NCBI GenBank assembly: GCA_039819165.1
Contig: JBCBSM010000001.1
Span: 2,539,587-2,603,586 of the forward strand
Direction: 5' to 3'
DNA: 64,000 nucleotides
Source: Planctomycetota bacterium
Lineage (GTDB): Bacteria; Planctomycetota; Phycisphaerae; Phycisphaerales; UBA1924
Shown here: positions 39,711-48,148 of the stretch, one piece after another
Position numbering within the stretch: the first letter of the stretch is position 1
Layout of the letters: every line of letters starts with the position of its first letter
The notes under the pieces: generated by a model
Seen by the model: only the letters and a program-made list of their open reading frames with translations
Told to the model about the DNA's origin: nothing
The model's database searches: none
Made by a program: the position numbers and the translations under genes

Positions 39711-40565
39711 ATGGCAGGCTCCGCCGCCGCCCCCAGCCGCGGGTTCACGCTCATCGAGCTGCTCGTGGTGATCGCGATCCTCGCGATACTCCTGGCCATC
39801 CTCCTGCCCTCGCTGGCCTCGGCCCGCGGGCTGGCCCGGGGCGTCCGCGAGGCGTCGGCGGCGCAGCAGGTGATGGTGGCCTTCCAGCTCTACGCCAACG
39901 ACCACGCCGGTTTCGTGCTGCCGGGCTTCCCGGATCGCTCGGAGGTGTCCGGGGCGAGCGCCCCGTTCGACGATCGCGGCGAGCCGATCGGCGACGTGTT
40001 CGCGGCCCAGCGATACCCGTGGAGGCTTGCGCCCTACCTGGAGTACAACTTCGCCGGCCTCTACAAGGACGACAAGGTGCTCGCGGAGCTGCGGCAGCGG
40101 CGGGGCGACTTCCAGTATGTCGTGAGCCTGTACCCCACGCTGGGGATGAACTCGGCGTTTGTGGGCGGCAGCGTCAGCCAGCTCGGCGACCCGACGAGCA
40201 GGCGCATCTTCGGGCGGGTGTACGTCCGTCGGGACGACGAGGCGCGGCGGCCAACGGAGGTGCTGGCGTTCGCATCTGCCCGCTTCCGGGGCGCGGGCAC
40301 GCTGCCGGAGCTTCCCGAGCCCGGCGGCTTCTTCCGCGTCGAGGCGCCGACGCTGGGCGCCGGCTGGCAGGAGGCCTACGACGAGCGTGCGCCGAGCCCC
40401 GGCATCAACAGCGGCTTCATCGCGCTGCGGCACAACGGCCGCGCCGTCGCCGCCATGCTCGACGGCCACGCCGAGCTGCTCGGCTGGGACGAGATCCTCG
40501 ACATGCGTCGCTGGGCCGACGGCGCCGATCGGGCCGACTGGGCGCCCGAGCCCCGGCGTCGCTGA
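39711..40565 (+). CDS. Pseudopilin-like exported protein with H-x9-DG signature
   Basis: A 284-residue protein with a class III-type signal: RGFTLIELLVVIAILAILLA, with Gly before the cleavage point and Glu at position 5. The C-terminal HNGRAVAAMLDGHAELL is an exact H-x9-DG motif. The body resembles the large planctomycete family of pilin-like exported proteins. The ATG at 39711 has AAGGAG 7 bases upstream. It runs opposite to the dockerin protein gene and precedes tyrS by 33 bases on the same strand. Confidence 0.9.
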   Translation: MAGSAAAPSRGFTLIELLVVIAILAILLAILLPSLASARGLARGVREASAAQQVMVAFQLYANDHAGFVLPGFPDRSEVSGASAPFDDRGEPIGDVFAAQRYPWRLAPYLEYNFAGLYKDDKVLAELRQRRGDFQYVVSLYPTLGMNSAFVGGSVSQLGDPTSRRIFGRVYVRRDDEARRPTEVLAFASARFRGAGTLPELPEPGGFFRVEAPTLGAGWQEAYDERAPSPGINSGFIALRHNGRAVAAMLDGHAELLGWDEILDMRRWADGADRADWAPEPRRR

Positions 40566-40598
40566 ATCCCGCCCGGTCGTTGCTCATACGATTCGTCC

Positions 40599-41993
40599 AT
40601 GGCGATGGAGACGGCCGAAGCATCGATCACCGACGTCCTGGGCGAGCTGCGCTGGCGCGGACTTCTGCACCAGTGCACCGACGAGGGCGGCCTCCGCGAG
40701 CACCTGGCGGCGGGTCCCCGCCGGATCTACTGCGGCTTCGATCCCACGGCCGACTCGCTGACGATCGGCAACCTCGTGCCGATCATGGTGCTGGTGCACT
40801 TCGCCCGGGCCGGTCACGAGCCCATCGTGGTCATGGGCGGGGGGACCGGGCTCATCGGCGACCCCAGCGGCAAGAGCGCCGAGCGGCAGCTGCAGGGCAA
40901 GGACCGCATCGCCGCCAACGTGCGCGCCCAGACGCCGATCTTTGAGGACGTGTTCCGCGGCGCCGGGCAAGCCGCCCCGCCGGTGCTCAACAACCTGGAC
41001 TGGCTGGGCAAGGTCGGCTTCCTCGATGCGCTGCGCGACGTGGGCAAGCACTTCAGCGTCAACCAGATGATCCAGCGGGATTCGGTCCGCGAGCGGCTGC
41101 AGAACCGCGAGCAGGGCATCAGCTTTACCGAGTTCAGCTACATGGTGCTGCAGGCGCTCGACTTCGCGCAGCTGCACCTCACCCAGCGGGTCACCATCCA
41201 GGTGGGCGGCAGCGACCAGTGGGGCAACATCGTCGCGGGGACCGATCTGATCCGGCGATTGCACGTCGAGCTGCCGATGCAGCGGCCGGGCTGGCTGCAG
41301 CAGGCGGTGGATCCCGACGAGGCGCAGCAGAAGCTTGAGGAGCGGGCGGCGGTCTTTGGCCTCACCGCGCCGCTGGTGACCAAGGCCGACGGCACCAAGT
41401 TCGGCAAGACCGAGGCCGGCGCCGTATGGCTCACGCCCGATCGCACGAGCGCGTACGACTACTACCAGTTCTGGCTCAACGCCAGCGACGACGACGCCGG
41501 CCCGTTCCTGCGGACGTTCACGCTGCTATCGCGCGCGGACATCGAGCAGATCGAGACCGAGCACGCCGCCGAGCCCGGCAAGCGGCTCGCGCAGACGGCG
41601 CTCGCTCGCGCAGCGACGACGCTGCGCTACGGCGACGAACAGATGCGGCAGGCCGAGCAGGCGGCGGCGGCGCTGTTCTCCGGGGCCATCGACGCGCTGC
41701 CCATCGAGCAGCTCGAGCACGCGGTGGCCGACGCGCCGTCGCGGGAGATGCCGCTCGCGAGGCTCGAGGGCGGCGTGCCGCTGGTCGAGCTGCTGATCGA
41801 GGCCGGCCTGGCCAGTTCGAAGCGGGAGGCTCGCGAGTTCCTGGCCAACGGCGCGATCCGCATCAACGGCCAGCCCGTCAAGCTCGACCCCGCGAAGGCG
41901 GCGCTCACGAAGGTGCACGTGCTGCACGGCAAGCTCACGGTGCTGAAGCGGGGCAAGAAGAAGCAGTGCGTCGTGCGGTGGGTGTCCAGCTAG
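40599..41993 (+). CDS. tyrS: Tyrosyl-tRNA synthetase
   Basis: A 464-residue class Ic synthetase. The N-terminal catalytic region has YCGFDPTADSLTIGNLVPI (HIGH-like, here TIGN), a GGSDQWGNI tyrosine-binding loop and the KMSKS counterpart KFGKTE. The C-terminal S4-type RNA-binding domain is intact (SSKREAREFLANGAIRINGQ). It charges tRNA-Tyr. Length is slightly above the usual 420. The TAG stop lies in CTAG and overlaps the stop of the convergent crcB by 4 bases. An ATG at 40605 is also possible. Confidence 0.97.
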   Translation: MAMETAEASITDVLGELRWRGLLHQCTDEGGLREHLAAGPRRIYCGFDPTADSLTIGNLVPIMVLVHFARAGHEPIVVMGGGTGLIGDPSGKSAERQLQGKDRIAANVRAQTPIFEDVFRGAGQAAPPVLNNLDWLGKVGFLDALRDVGKHFSVNQMIQRDSVRERLQNREQGISFTEFSYMVLQALDFAQLHLTQRVTIQVGGSDQWGNIVAGTDLIRRLHVELPMQRPGWLQQAVDPDEAQQKLEERAAVFGLTAPLVTKADGTKFGKTEAGAVWLTPDRTSAYDYYQFWLNASDDDAGPFLRTFTLLSRADIEQIETEHAAEPGKRLAQTALARAATTLRYGDEQMRQAEQAAAALFSGAIDALPIEQLEHAVADAPSREMPLARLEGGVPLVELLIEAGLASSKREAREFLANGAIRINGQPVKLDPAKAALTKVHVLHGKLTVLKRGKKKQCVVRWVSS

Positions 41994-42403
41994 CCGGACG
42001 TCGCGACGAACCGGCTCGTGACCCAGGCGCCGATTGCGACCGCGGCGATGCCGGCGACGATGTGCACGCCGACGTAGGCTACCGCGTGCGCGTGCTTCGC
42101 GTCGCGCAGCAGATCGATGGTCTGCTGTCCGAAGGCGCTGAAGGTCGTGAACGAGCCGAGCAGGCCCACGACCAGCAGCAGCCGCAGGTGGTGCGTGCCG
42201 CCGTCGGCTTCGCGGGCGAGCAGCCAGGGCAGCAGCGCGCCAATGGCAAGGCAGCCGGCGAGGTTGACCGCAAGCGTGGCGGCGTGGGCGGCGAGGTCGT
42301 GCCCCTTGAGGAGCGCCGCGATGCCGAGCCCCGCGGCGTAGCGGAGCACGGCGCCCAATGCGCCGCCGAGGGCGACGGTTGCGATGGCGGGGAACCAGGA
42401 CAT
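41990..42403 (-). CDS. crcB: Fluoride efflux channel CrcB/Fluc
   Basis: A 137-residue membrane protein with four hydrophobic helices. Family marks are GGALGAVLRY in helix 1, NLAGCLAIG in helix 2 (the conserved Asn) and GLLGSFTTFSAFG in helix 3, the fluoride-pore phenylalanine segment. It works as a dual-topology dimer exporting fluoride. It lies 17 bases downstream of the PD-(D/E)xK-like gene on the same strand, so no room exists for its own fluoride riboswitch. Its stop overlaps that of tyrS. Confidence 0.94.
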   Translation of the reverse strand: MSWFPAIATVALGGALGAVLRYAAGLGIAALLKGHDLAAHAATLAVNLAGCLAIGALLPWLLAREADGGTHHLRLLLVVGLLGSFTTFSAFGQQTIDLLRDAKHAHAVAYVGVHIVAGIAAVAIGAWVTSRFVATSG

Positions 42404-42420
42404 GGGGTCGGCCTCCGGGC

Positions 42421-43302
42421 CTACACCCCCGCGTACGCCACGGCCGCCGCAACGGCCTCGCGCACGAGGTCGGCGTGCTCGGCGGCGTCCTCGGGCGTCA
42501 GCTTGAGTTGCAGGCGGTTCTTTCGCTTGCCGTGGACCGGCACGCCGGCCTCCTCGAAGCGGGCCTTCCACGCGTCGGCGTCGTCGATGTACATGTACAC
42601 GGTCACCACGCCACGCGTCGGCTTGGGGCTGAGAGCGACGACGTTGCGCACGACGCCGCCGGACTTGAGCCCGAAGTAGCCGCGCAGGTAGTTGAACTCC
42701 TGGGGCGCGTTCGCGTGCTCGTTGACCATGGCGAGCACGTCGTCGCAGATCTTCATGAGCGCCGGGCCAGCGCGCTGATCCCAGTACGAGCGCTCGACGA
42801 TGCCCCCGGCGTCATCGCTGGACTCGGTGTCGTCCGCCCGCAGGTCGGTCAGGTCGAGAACCTGCACGAAGTTGAGCAGGACGTGCTCGTTGACCTTCAG
42901 CGCGTCGAGCTGGATCGCGATCATGGGGATGCTGCCGCTCATGAGGGCCATCACGTTGAGGAACCGCGTCGTGATGTCCTCGGCGATGAGGACCGCCACG
43001 TGCTCGTACGCCGGGTAGCGGCGGCGTTCGAGGTCCCAGTACTCGATCGAGCGGATGATGTGGCTCGGATCGCTCGCGCCCAATTGGATTTCGACCTCGT
43101 AGCGGCGATCGTTGTCGTCATCGAACAACAGCAGGTCCAGCCGGCCGCCGCCCGTGAGCGAGCGTTCGCGGTCCAGCACGCGCACGTCGCCGAGCCCGAG
43201 CACGCCGGGATCTTCGCAGATGCGGTCGTGCAGCCACGCCTCGTTGAGGGCCGGATGGCGACGCAGGCTGAGCTTCTCGTGCGGCGTGTACTGGATCGTC
43301 AT
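42421..43302 (-). CDS. PD-(D/E)xK nuclease-like protein
   Basis: A 293-residue cytoplasmic protein. Residues 20-120 look like a restriction-endonuclease-like fold: LNEAWLHDRICEDPGVLGLG, then GRLDLLLFDDDNDRRYEVEI, whose Asp and E-x-E pattern fits a metal site. A helical and basic region continues to the end (GKRKNRLQLKLTPEDAAEH). I recall related proteins that occur singly in diverse bacteria with unknown role. Cutting activity is inferred. The ATG has AAGGAGAG upstream. crcB lies downstream. Confidence 0.72.
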   Translation of the reverse strand: MTIQYTPHEKLSLRRHPALNEAWLHDRICEDPGVLGLGDVRVLDRERSLTGGGRLDLLLFDDDNDRRYEVEIQLGASDPSHIIRSIEYWDLERRRYPAYEHVAVLIAEDITTRFLNVMALMSGSIPMIAIQLDALKVNEHVLLNFVQVLDLTDLRADDTESSDDAGGIVERSYWDQRAGPALMKICDDVLAMVNEHANAPQEFNYLRGYFGLKSGGVVRNVVALSPKPTRGVVTVYMYIDDADAWKARFEEAGVPVHGKRKNRLQLKLTPEDAAEHADLVREAVAAAVAYAGV

Positions 43303-43433
43303 GCGGCCTCTCCTTGGTGCTAGGCCGCGGCCAGTCTATACCCGGATTGCCCTAGCGCCTGGGGCGCATGCATGCCAGCGAGTTGCGGAGTGCTTCCGCC
43401 GTTCGATTCGGACTCCCTTGCATCTAGGTGAGC

Positions 43434-44660
43434 TCAGCCCAGCTCCGCCAGCAGCCTCGCCGCCTCTTCCACGTCCTTGTCGCCGCGGCCAGAGAGGTTG
43501 ATCACCAGGTTCGCGCCGCTGGGCATCTCGCGGGCGAGGTCGATCGCCTCGGCCACGGCGTGCGCCGTCTCCAGGGCGCACAGGATGCCCTCGGTCCGGC
43601 CTAGTAAGAGGAAGGCGTCCATCGCGCGGCGGTCGCCGCAGACGCGGTAGTCGACGCGGGCGGCGTCCTTCCAGTAGGCGTGCTCGGGGCCGACGCCGGG
43701 GTAGTCCAGGCCGGCCGAGCAGCTGTGGGCCTCGCCGGTCTGGCCGTGGGTGTCCTGCAGGACGTAGCTGAGCGAGCCGTGCAGCACGCCGGGCTCGCCG
43801 AAGCTGAGTGGGGCGGCATGCAGGCCGGTGGTGGCGTCGCCGTCGGGCCGGTCGCCGCCGGCCTCGACGCCGACGAGCTTGACCCTTGCGTCCTCGACGA
43901 AGTCGTAGAAGATGCCCGCGGCGTTGGAGCCGCCGCCGACGCAGGCGACGATCGCATCGGGCAGCGCGCCCAATCGATCGAGGCACTGCTGCTTGGTCTC
44001 GCGGCCGATGACGCGCTGCAGGTCCCGCACCAGCGAGGGGAAGGGATGGGGGCCGACGACCGAGCCGAGGATGTAGTGCGTGTTCTCGCTCGAGGCCATC
44101 CAGTCCCGCATGGCCTCGTTGGTCGCGTCCTTCAGCGTGCGGCTGCCGGACTCGACCTCCCGCACCTCGGCCCCGAGCATGGTCATGCGGGTGACGTTGA
44201 GGTGCTGGCGGCGGGCGTCCTCGGCGCCCATGTAGACGACGCACTCCAGGCCGACGAGGGCGGCGGCGGTCGCGCTCGCCACACCGTGCTGGCCCGCGCC
44301 CGTCTCGGCGATGATCCGGGCCTTGCCCAGCCGCTTGGTCAGCAGGGCCTGGCCCACGGTGTTGTTGATCTTGTGGGCGCCGGTGTGGGCCAGGTCCTCG
44401 CGCTTCAGCCAGATGCGGGCCGCGCTGCCGGTGTCGCCGCGGGCGTGTGCGGTCAGCCGCTCGGCGAGGTACAGCGGCGTAGGCCGGCCCACGTAGTCGG
44501 CAAGGAGCGCGTTGAGTTCGTCCCAGAACGCGTCGTCGCCGCGAGCCTCTTGCCATGCGTGATCGAGATCCCGCAGCGGCGCGATGAGCGTCTCGGGCAC
44601 GAAGGTGCCGCCGAATCGGCCGAATCGGCCGGTGGCGTCGGGGACGGCGCTGGTCGTCAT
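43434..44660 (-). CDS. trpB: Tryptophan synthase beta chain
   Basis: A 408-residue PLP enzyme joining indole and serine. The Schiff-base lysine is in HTGAHKINN, followed by [11 protein letters not shown] and the phosphate-binding loop [10 protein letters not shown]. The C-terminal [12 protein letters not shown] is intact. It is the TrpB1 type by length. There is no trpA beside it, and trpF sits 6.5 kb away on its own, so the trp genes are scattered. The start at 44660 faces the structured repeat and infA. Confidence 0.97.
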   Translation of the reverse strand: MTTSAVPDATGRFGRFGGTFVPETLIAPLRDLDHAWQEARGDDAFWDELNALLADYVGRPTPLYLAERLTAHARGDTGSAARIWLKREDLAHTGAHKINNTVGQALLTKRLGKARIIAETGAGQHGVASATAAALVGLECVVYMGAEDARRQHLNVTRMTMLGAEVREVESGSRTLKDATNEAMRDWMASSENTHYILGSVVGPHPFPSLVRDLQRVIGRETKQQCLDRLGALPDAIVACVGGGSNAAGIFYDFVEDARVKLVGVEAGGDRPDGDATTGLHAAPLSFGEPGVLHGSLSYVLQDTHGQTGEAHSCSAGLDYPGVGPEHAYWKDAARVDYRVCGDRRAMDAFLLLGRTEGILCALETAHAVAEAIDLAREMPSGANLVINLSGRGDKDVEEAARLLAELG

Positions 44661-44790
44661 GCGAACAGTTTACAGCACGCCGCGATCGGTGGCCGGTCGC
44701 GCTGAGGCAATCACTTGGACCAATAAGGCAGGTCCCGGCGGGACGTACTAGGGGCCGAATCGGTCTACGCGCTGTCGCGGGAGCGTCCGT

Positions 44791-44867
44791 TCAGGCCCGC
44801 CGGATTCACTCCGACACGGTCGTACGAGAGCGAGCGTGCGGCCGGAGGTCGCTACGGAGCGCTCTGA
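44791..44867. repeat. Structured 77-bp intergenic repeat, copy B (candidate ncRNA)
   Basis: This copy aligns to 27169-27245 base for base with 12 differences. It keeps the loops TTCAC and GGA and the spacer GTACGAGAGCGAG. Hairpin 1 here is CGGA-TTCAC-TCCG; hairpin 2 is GCGGCC-GGA-GGTCGC with one G-T pair. It begins 9 bases beyond the infA stop, in a 215-base gap before trpB. On the infA strand it would lie in the 3' end of the transcript; relative to recA, copy A lies in the opposite orientation. Confidence 0.7.
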
Positions 44868-44875
44868 GCAACCTG

Positions 44876-45103
44876 CTACCGCCCGCGGAAGGTGATGCGT
44901 CCCTTGGTGAGGTCGTAGGGGGACATCTCGACGGTGACGGTGTCGCCCGGTGTGATGCGGATGTAGTGCTTGCGCATCTTGCCGGAGACGTAGGCGAGGA
45001 TCTCGGTCTGCTGCTCGTTGGGCAGCCGGACCTTGAACATGGCGTTGGGCAGGGCCTCGACGACGATGGCCTCCATGGTGAACTTGTCGTCCTGCTTGCT
45101 CAT
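44876..45103 (-). CDS. infA: Translation initiation factor IF-1
   Basis: A 75-residue OB-fold protein matching IF-1 throughout: [20 protein letters not shown], then [14 protein letters not shown], then [21 protein letters not shown]. It binds the ribosomal A site during initiation. AAGGAA lies upstream, and a TATACT box sits about 85 bases before the start. The structured repeat follows its stop codon. Confidence 0.97.
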   Translation of the reverse strand: MSKQDDKFTMEAIVVEALPNAMFKVRLPNEQQTEILAYVSGKMRKHYIRITPGDTVTVEMSPYDLTKGRITFRGR

Positions 45104-45186
45104 GGAGCCGATCGTTCCTTGCCATTTGTCGTCATGCGCACTCCGCTGGGCCGCTGCATCGACCGCCTAGATCCGGGTGAGCGTGG

Positions 45187-45192
45187 AGTATA
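45187..45192 (-). promoter_or_regulatory. Possible -10 box of infA
   Basis: On the minus strand TATACT lies in the 147-base gap between the flippase stop and the infA start. A matching -35 box is not evident. Confidence 0.4.
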
Positions 45193-45250
45193 GCCGGGGG
45201 GGCGCTGCCCGCCGGGCGCTTTCAGAACCCGAACGTCTCTTTGATCCGGG

Positions 45251-46873
45251 CTACATGCGGGCCGATGGCAGGACGAGCACCCGACGCGCCAGCGCGGCCA
45301 CCCGGGCCGGCGCCACGTTGAGGACGTCGGCGAGGATCCCCGGGAAGAGCACCCGCAGGGCGAGGGCCGTCGCGAGGCCGAAGACGCCGCCGATCGCGAG
45401 GAGCCGGCCCGCGGGGTGCAGCCAGCCTGCAAGTCCGCCGCCCGGAGGCGCGAGCTCGACGAGGGCGTTGGCGAGGTAGGCGTCGACGGTCACGGCCGCC
45501 ACGGCGATGATGGCAACGGTGCCCCAGGGCGCGAGCACCGAGCGCAGGAACTCGGCGACCGGCACGCCGAGGCGTCCCACGGACCAGGCCGACACCGCCG
45601 TTACGCCGAACACGAAGAAGCCGCCGATGCACGCCGCGATGGCGGCCGGGTCGTCGGGGAAGAGGGAGCCGGCAAGGACGGCGGTCGCGACCATGCCCAG
45701 GCCCTGCGCCAGCAGCGCGACGAACTGCAGCCGGAACCGTCCGCTCGAGGACAGGGCCGACTCCTGCACGGATACGAGCAGCCGCAGCGCGAAGCACAGC
45801 GAGATGATCTGGACGGCCGGGACGGCGTCCTGCCACTTGCCCTGCCAGATGAGCTGCTCGAGGGGCGCGATGCCGACGGTGACGCCGCCGGCCAGCACGC
45901 TCGCGGCGACCGCCAGGGCCCGGGAGGCCCGCAGCACCGAGGCGGCGTGGCGGCCGGCATCGCGGTTGAACGCGGCCATCGCGGGCATCAGCACCTGCTG
46001 GAGGTTGGTCGCGATGAGCGCGTGCGCCTGCTCGCCGAGCATGTAGGCGAACACGTACACGCCCAGGATGCGTTCGTCCAGCAGGAACCCCAGCACCAGG
46101 AAGTCGCCCTGGCGGAGCAGCGCGAGCGCCAGTGCGCCGGCGATGAGCCACTTGGTCCGCGCCAGGATCGCGGGCCACAGCCGACGCTTTACTCGCAGCC
46201 GGATCAGCGGGTCCCGCGTGACCGCCAGGCCGAAGGCCCACTCGAACAGCGCGACCGCCACGAGCGAGACCGTGAATGTCAGCGGACCGGCGCCCGCGAG
46301 CGCGAGGGCGATCATCGTGGCGTAGCGGACGATCGAGCTGGCGGTGTTGAGGGCGGCAATGGCCTTGTAGCGGAAGTCCATCGCGAGCTTGGCGCGGTAG
46401 ATGAGCGCTGGCGCGAAGATGGCGGCCGCCGCGCCCAGCGTGCCCATGACGGGCACGTACTCGGGATTGTCGTGGTAGCGGGCCAGTACGGGCCCGAGCG
46501 CGACCAGCACGCCGGCGGCGAGCAGGTTGAGCAGCACGGCGATGGCGTACACCGGCCCGATCAGCCCGTCGAAGCGGTGCGCGCCCTTCTGGATCAGGAT
46601 GCGTCGGACGCCGCCCTCGCGGAGCACGTTGACCAGCGCCGCCACGCCGATGGCGGCGCCGAACACCCCGAAGTCGTCCTCGGCCAGCACCCAGCCCAGC
46701 ACCGCCTGGTTGCCCAGGCTTGCGAGCTTGACCACGAGGCTCGCCAGCAGCAGCCAGCTCAGGCCCCGGCCGACGGTGCGGCCCATCGCGCCCACGGATC
46801 GGATCGGCCCGGTCTCGGAGCCGGCGGCCGTCGGGCTGCCCATCGGGCGCAGCGAGCGTGCGGATTCGGCCAT
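45251..46873 (-). CDS. Oligosaccharide flippase (Wzx/PST family)
   Basis: A 540-residue membrane protein with about twelve to fourteen hydrophobic helices, first LSWLLLASLVVKLASLGNQA and then LGWVLAEDDFGVFGAAIGVA, typical of the polysaccharide transport (MOP/MATE) superfamily. It would flip lipid-linked glycan units across the inner membrane. No glycosyltransferase genes are next to it, so the glycan is unknown. A polar N-terminal stretch of about 30 residues precedes the first helix, and a later start near 46786 is possible. It lies upstream of infA on the same strand. Confidence 0.9.
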   Translation of the reverse strand: MAESARSLRPMGSPTAAGSETGPIRSVGAMGRTVGRGLSWLLLASLVVKLASLGNQAVLGWVLAEDDFGVFGAAIGVAALVNVLREGGVRRILIQKGAHRFDGLIGPVYAIAVLLNLLAAGVLVALGPVLARYHDNPEYVPVMGTLGAAAAIFAPALIYRAKLAMDFRYKAIAALNTASSIVRYATMIALALAGAGPLTFTVSLVAVALFEWAFGLAVTRDPLIRLRVKRRLWPAILARTKWLIAGALALALLRQGDFLVLGFLLDERILGVYVFAYMLGEQAHALIATNLQQVLMPAMAAFNRDAGRHAASVLRASRALAVAASVLAGGVTVGIAPLEQLIWQGKWQDAVPAVQIISLCFALRLLVSVQESALSSSGRFRLQFVALLAQGLGMVATAVLAGSLFPDDPAAIAACIGGFFVFGVTAVSAWSVGRLGVPVAEFLRSVLAPWGTVAIIAVAAVTVDAYLANALVELAPPGGGLAGWLHPAGRLLAIGGVFGLATALALRVLFPGILADVLNVAPARVAALARRVLVLPSARM

Positions 46874-47025
46874 GCTGCGGGTAGTCCTCCAGGGTGCGTG
46901 CGGTTCGCCTCGGCGGCCCGGCCGGCGGAGGAACGGAACGCCCGTCAGCCTACCATCGGCCCCCGAGCGGGGGTGGGTCGAGGAAGGCCCCCCGTCGCAC
47001 CGGACGCAGCAGGGGACCGCACGCG

Positions 47026-47586
47026 ATGAAGGCCAACGAGATCCGCCAGGGCAACGCCATCCAGATCGACGGCAAGGTGTACGTCGTCGTCAAGGTGGAC
47101 CACACCAAGCCCGGCAAGGGCCCGGCCTACTACCAGGTGAAGATGAAGGACATGGCCACCGGCGGGCACATCGATCGCCGCTACACCGGCGGCGACGTCG
47201 TCGAGAGCGCACCCATCGATCGCCGCGAGATGGAGTACCTCTTCAGCGACGGCCAGGGCGCCACCTTCATGGACACCGAGGACTACGAGCAGATCGTGCT
47301 CGGCGAGAACATCCTGGGCGATGCCCTTCTCTACCTGGCGCCCAACACCACCTGCACCGTGCTCGTCTACGAGGGCCAGCCACTCACCGTCGAACTGCCC
47401 GCGTCGGTCGACCTGGAGGTAACCGATACGCCGCCGGGCATCAAGGGCGCGACGGCCACCAACCAGCTCAAGGAGGCCGAGTGCGAGACCGGCCTGAAGA
47501 CCAAGGTGCCACCGTTCATCGTGACGGGCGAGAAGATCAAGGTCGCCACCGAGGACGGTCGGTACCTCGCCCGTGCCAAGGAGTAG
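47026..47586 (+). CDS. efp: Translation elongation factor P
   Basis: A 186-residue protein with the three EF-P beta domains. The tip loop that is modified in many bacteria is KPGKGPAYY with Lys31, and the later domains hold GENILGDALLYLAPN and GIKGATATNQLKEAECETGL. EF-P rescues ribosomes stalled on proline runs. No EpmA/EpmB or EarP gene is nearby, so the modification cannot be predicted. Its end overlaps the shikimate kinase start by 14 bases. Confidence 0.96.
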   Translation: MKANEIRQGNAIQIDGKVYVVVKVDHTKPGKGPAYYQVKMKDMATGGHIDRRYTGGDVVESAPIDRREMEYLFSDGQGATFMDTEDYEQIVLGENILGDALLYLAPNTTCTVLVYEGQPLTVELPASVDLEVTDTPPGIKGATATNQLKEAECETGLKTKVPPFIVTGEKIKVATEDGRYLARAKE

Positions 47587-48145
47587 CTCCACGCCGCCCG
47601 CACCCGCCGATCGCCACCTGGTCGTCTACGGCCTGCGCGCCAGCGGCAAGACCTCCGCGGGCGACCTCGCGGCGTCGCGGCTCGCCCTGCCCTTCGTCGA
47701 TCTCGATGACGCCGTACTCGAGCGCTCCGATTGCGGGTCTGTCTCGCAGTTCTGGGAGCGCCACGGCCAGTCGGCCTTCCGCAACGCCGAGGCTGCGACG
47801 CTCCGCGAGCTGCTGGATGCGAAGCCGCCGAGCGTGGTCGCGCTCGGGGGCGGCACCGCCTACTTCGAGGCCGCCGCTGGCGTGCTCATCGACGCCATGA
47901 ATCGTGGCGTCGTCGTCGGGCCCGTGTACCTGCATGCGCCCGCCGCGGTGCTGGCCGACCGGCTTCGCCGCGACGCGGGCGATCGGCCTTCGCTCACCGG
48001 CGGCGGCGTCGCGGGCGAGGCCGAGGCGGTCTACGCCGAGCGGCATCCGACGTACGCCACCCTCGCCGGCGCGACGATCGAGGTCGAGCATCTGACGGTG
48101 GATCGGGTTGCAGACCGGCTCGTGGAGCTCTGGCACGCCGCGTGA
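47573..48145 (+). CDS. aroK: Shikimate kinase-like protein
   Basis: A 190-residue P-loop kinase: GLRASGKTSAG (Walker A), FVDLDDAVLE with the shikimate-binding Asp pair, ALGGGTAYFE (GGG motif) and DRPSLTGGG (lid Arg region). Shikimate kinase makes shikimate 3-phosphate in aromatic amino-acid synthesis. Its overlap with the efp end suggests shared translation. Members this diverged could also act on a similar acid. The 3' end is 4 bases from the convergent dockerin gene. Confidence 0.85.
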   Translation: MPRSSSTPPAPADRHLVVYGLRASGKTSAGDLAASRLALPFVDLDDAVLERSDCGSVSQFWERHGQSAFRNAEAATLRELLDAKPPSVVALGGGTAYFEAAAGVLIDAMNRGVVVGPVYLHAPAAVLADRLRRDAGDRPSLTGGGVAGEAEAVYAERHPTYATLAGATIEVEHLTVDRVADRLVELWHAA

Positions 48146-48148
48146 CGG

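Noticed and set aside
42404..42420. Fluoride riboswitch before crcB
   Set aside because: Only 17 bases separate crcB from the upstream gene on the same strand.
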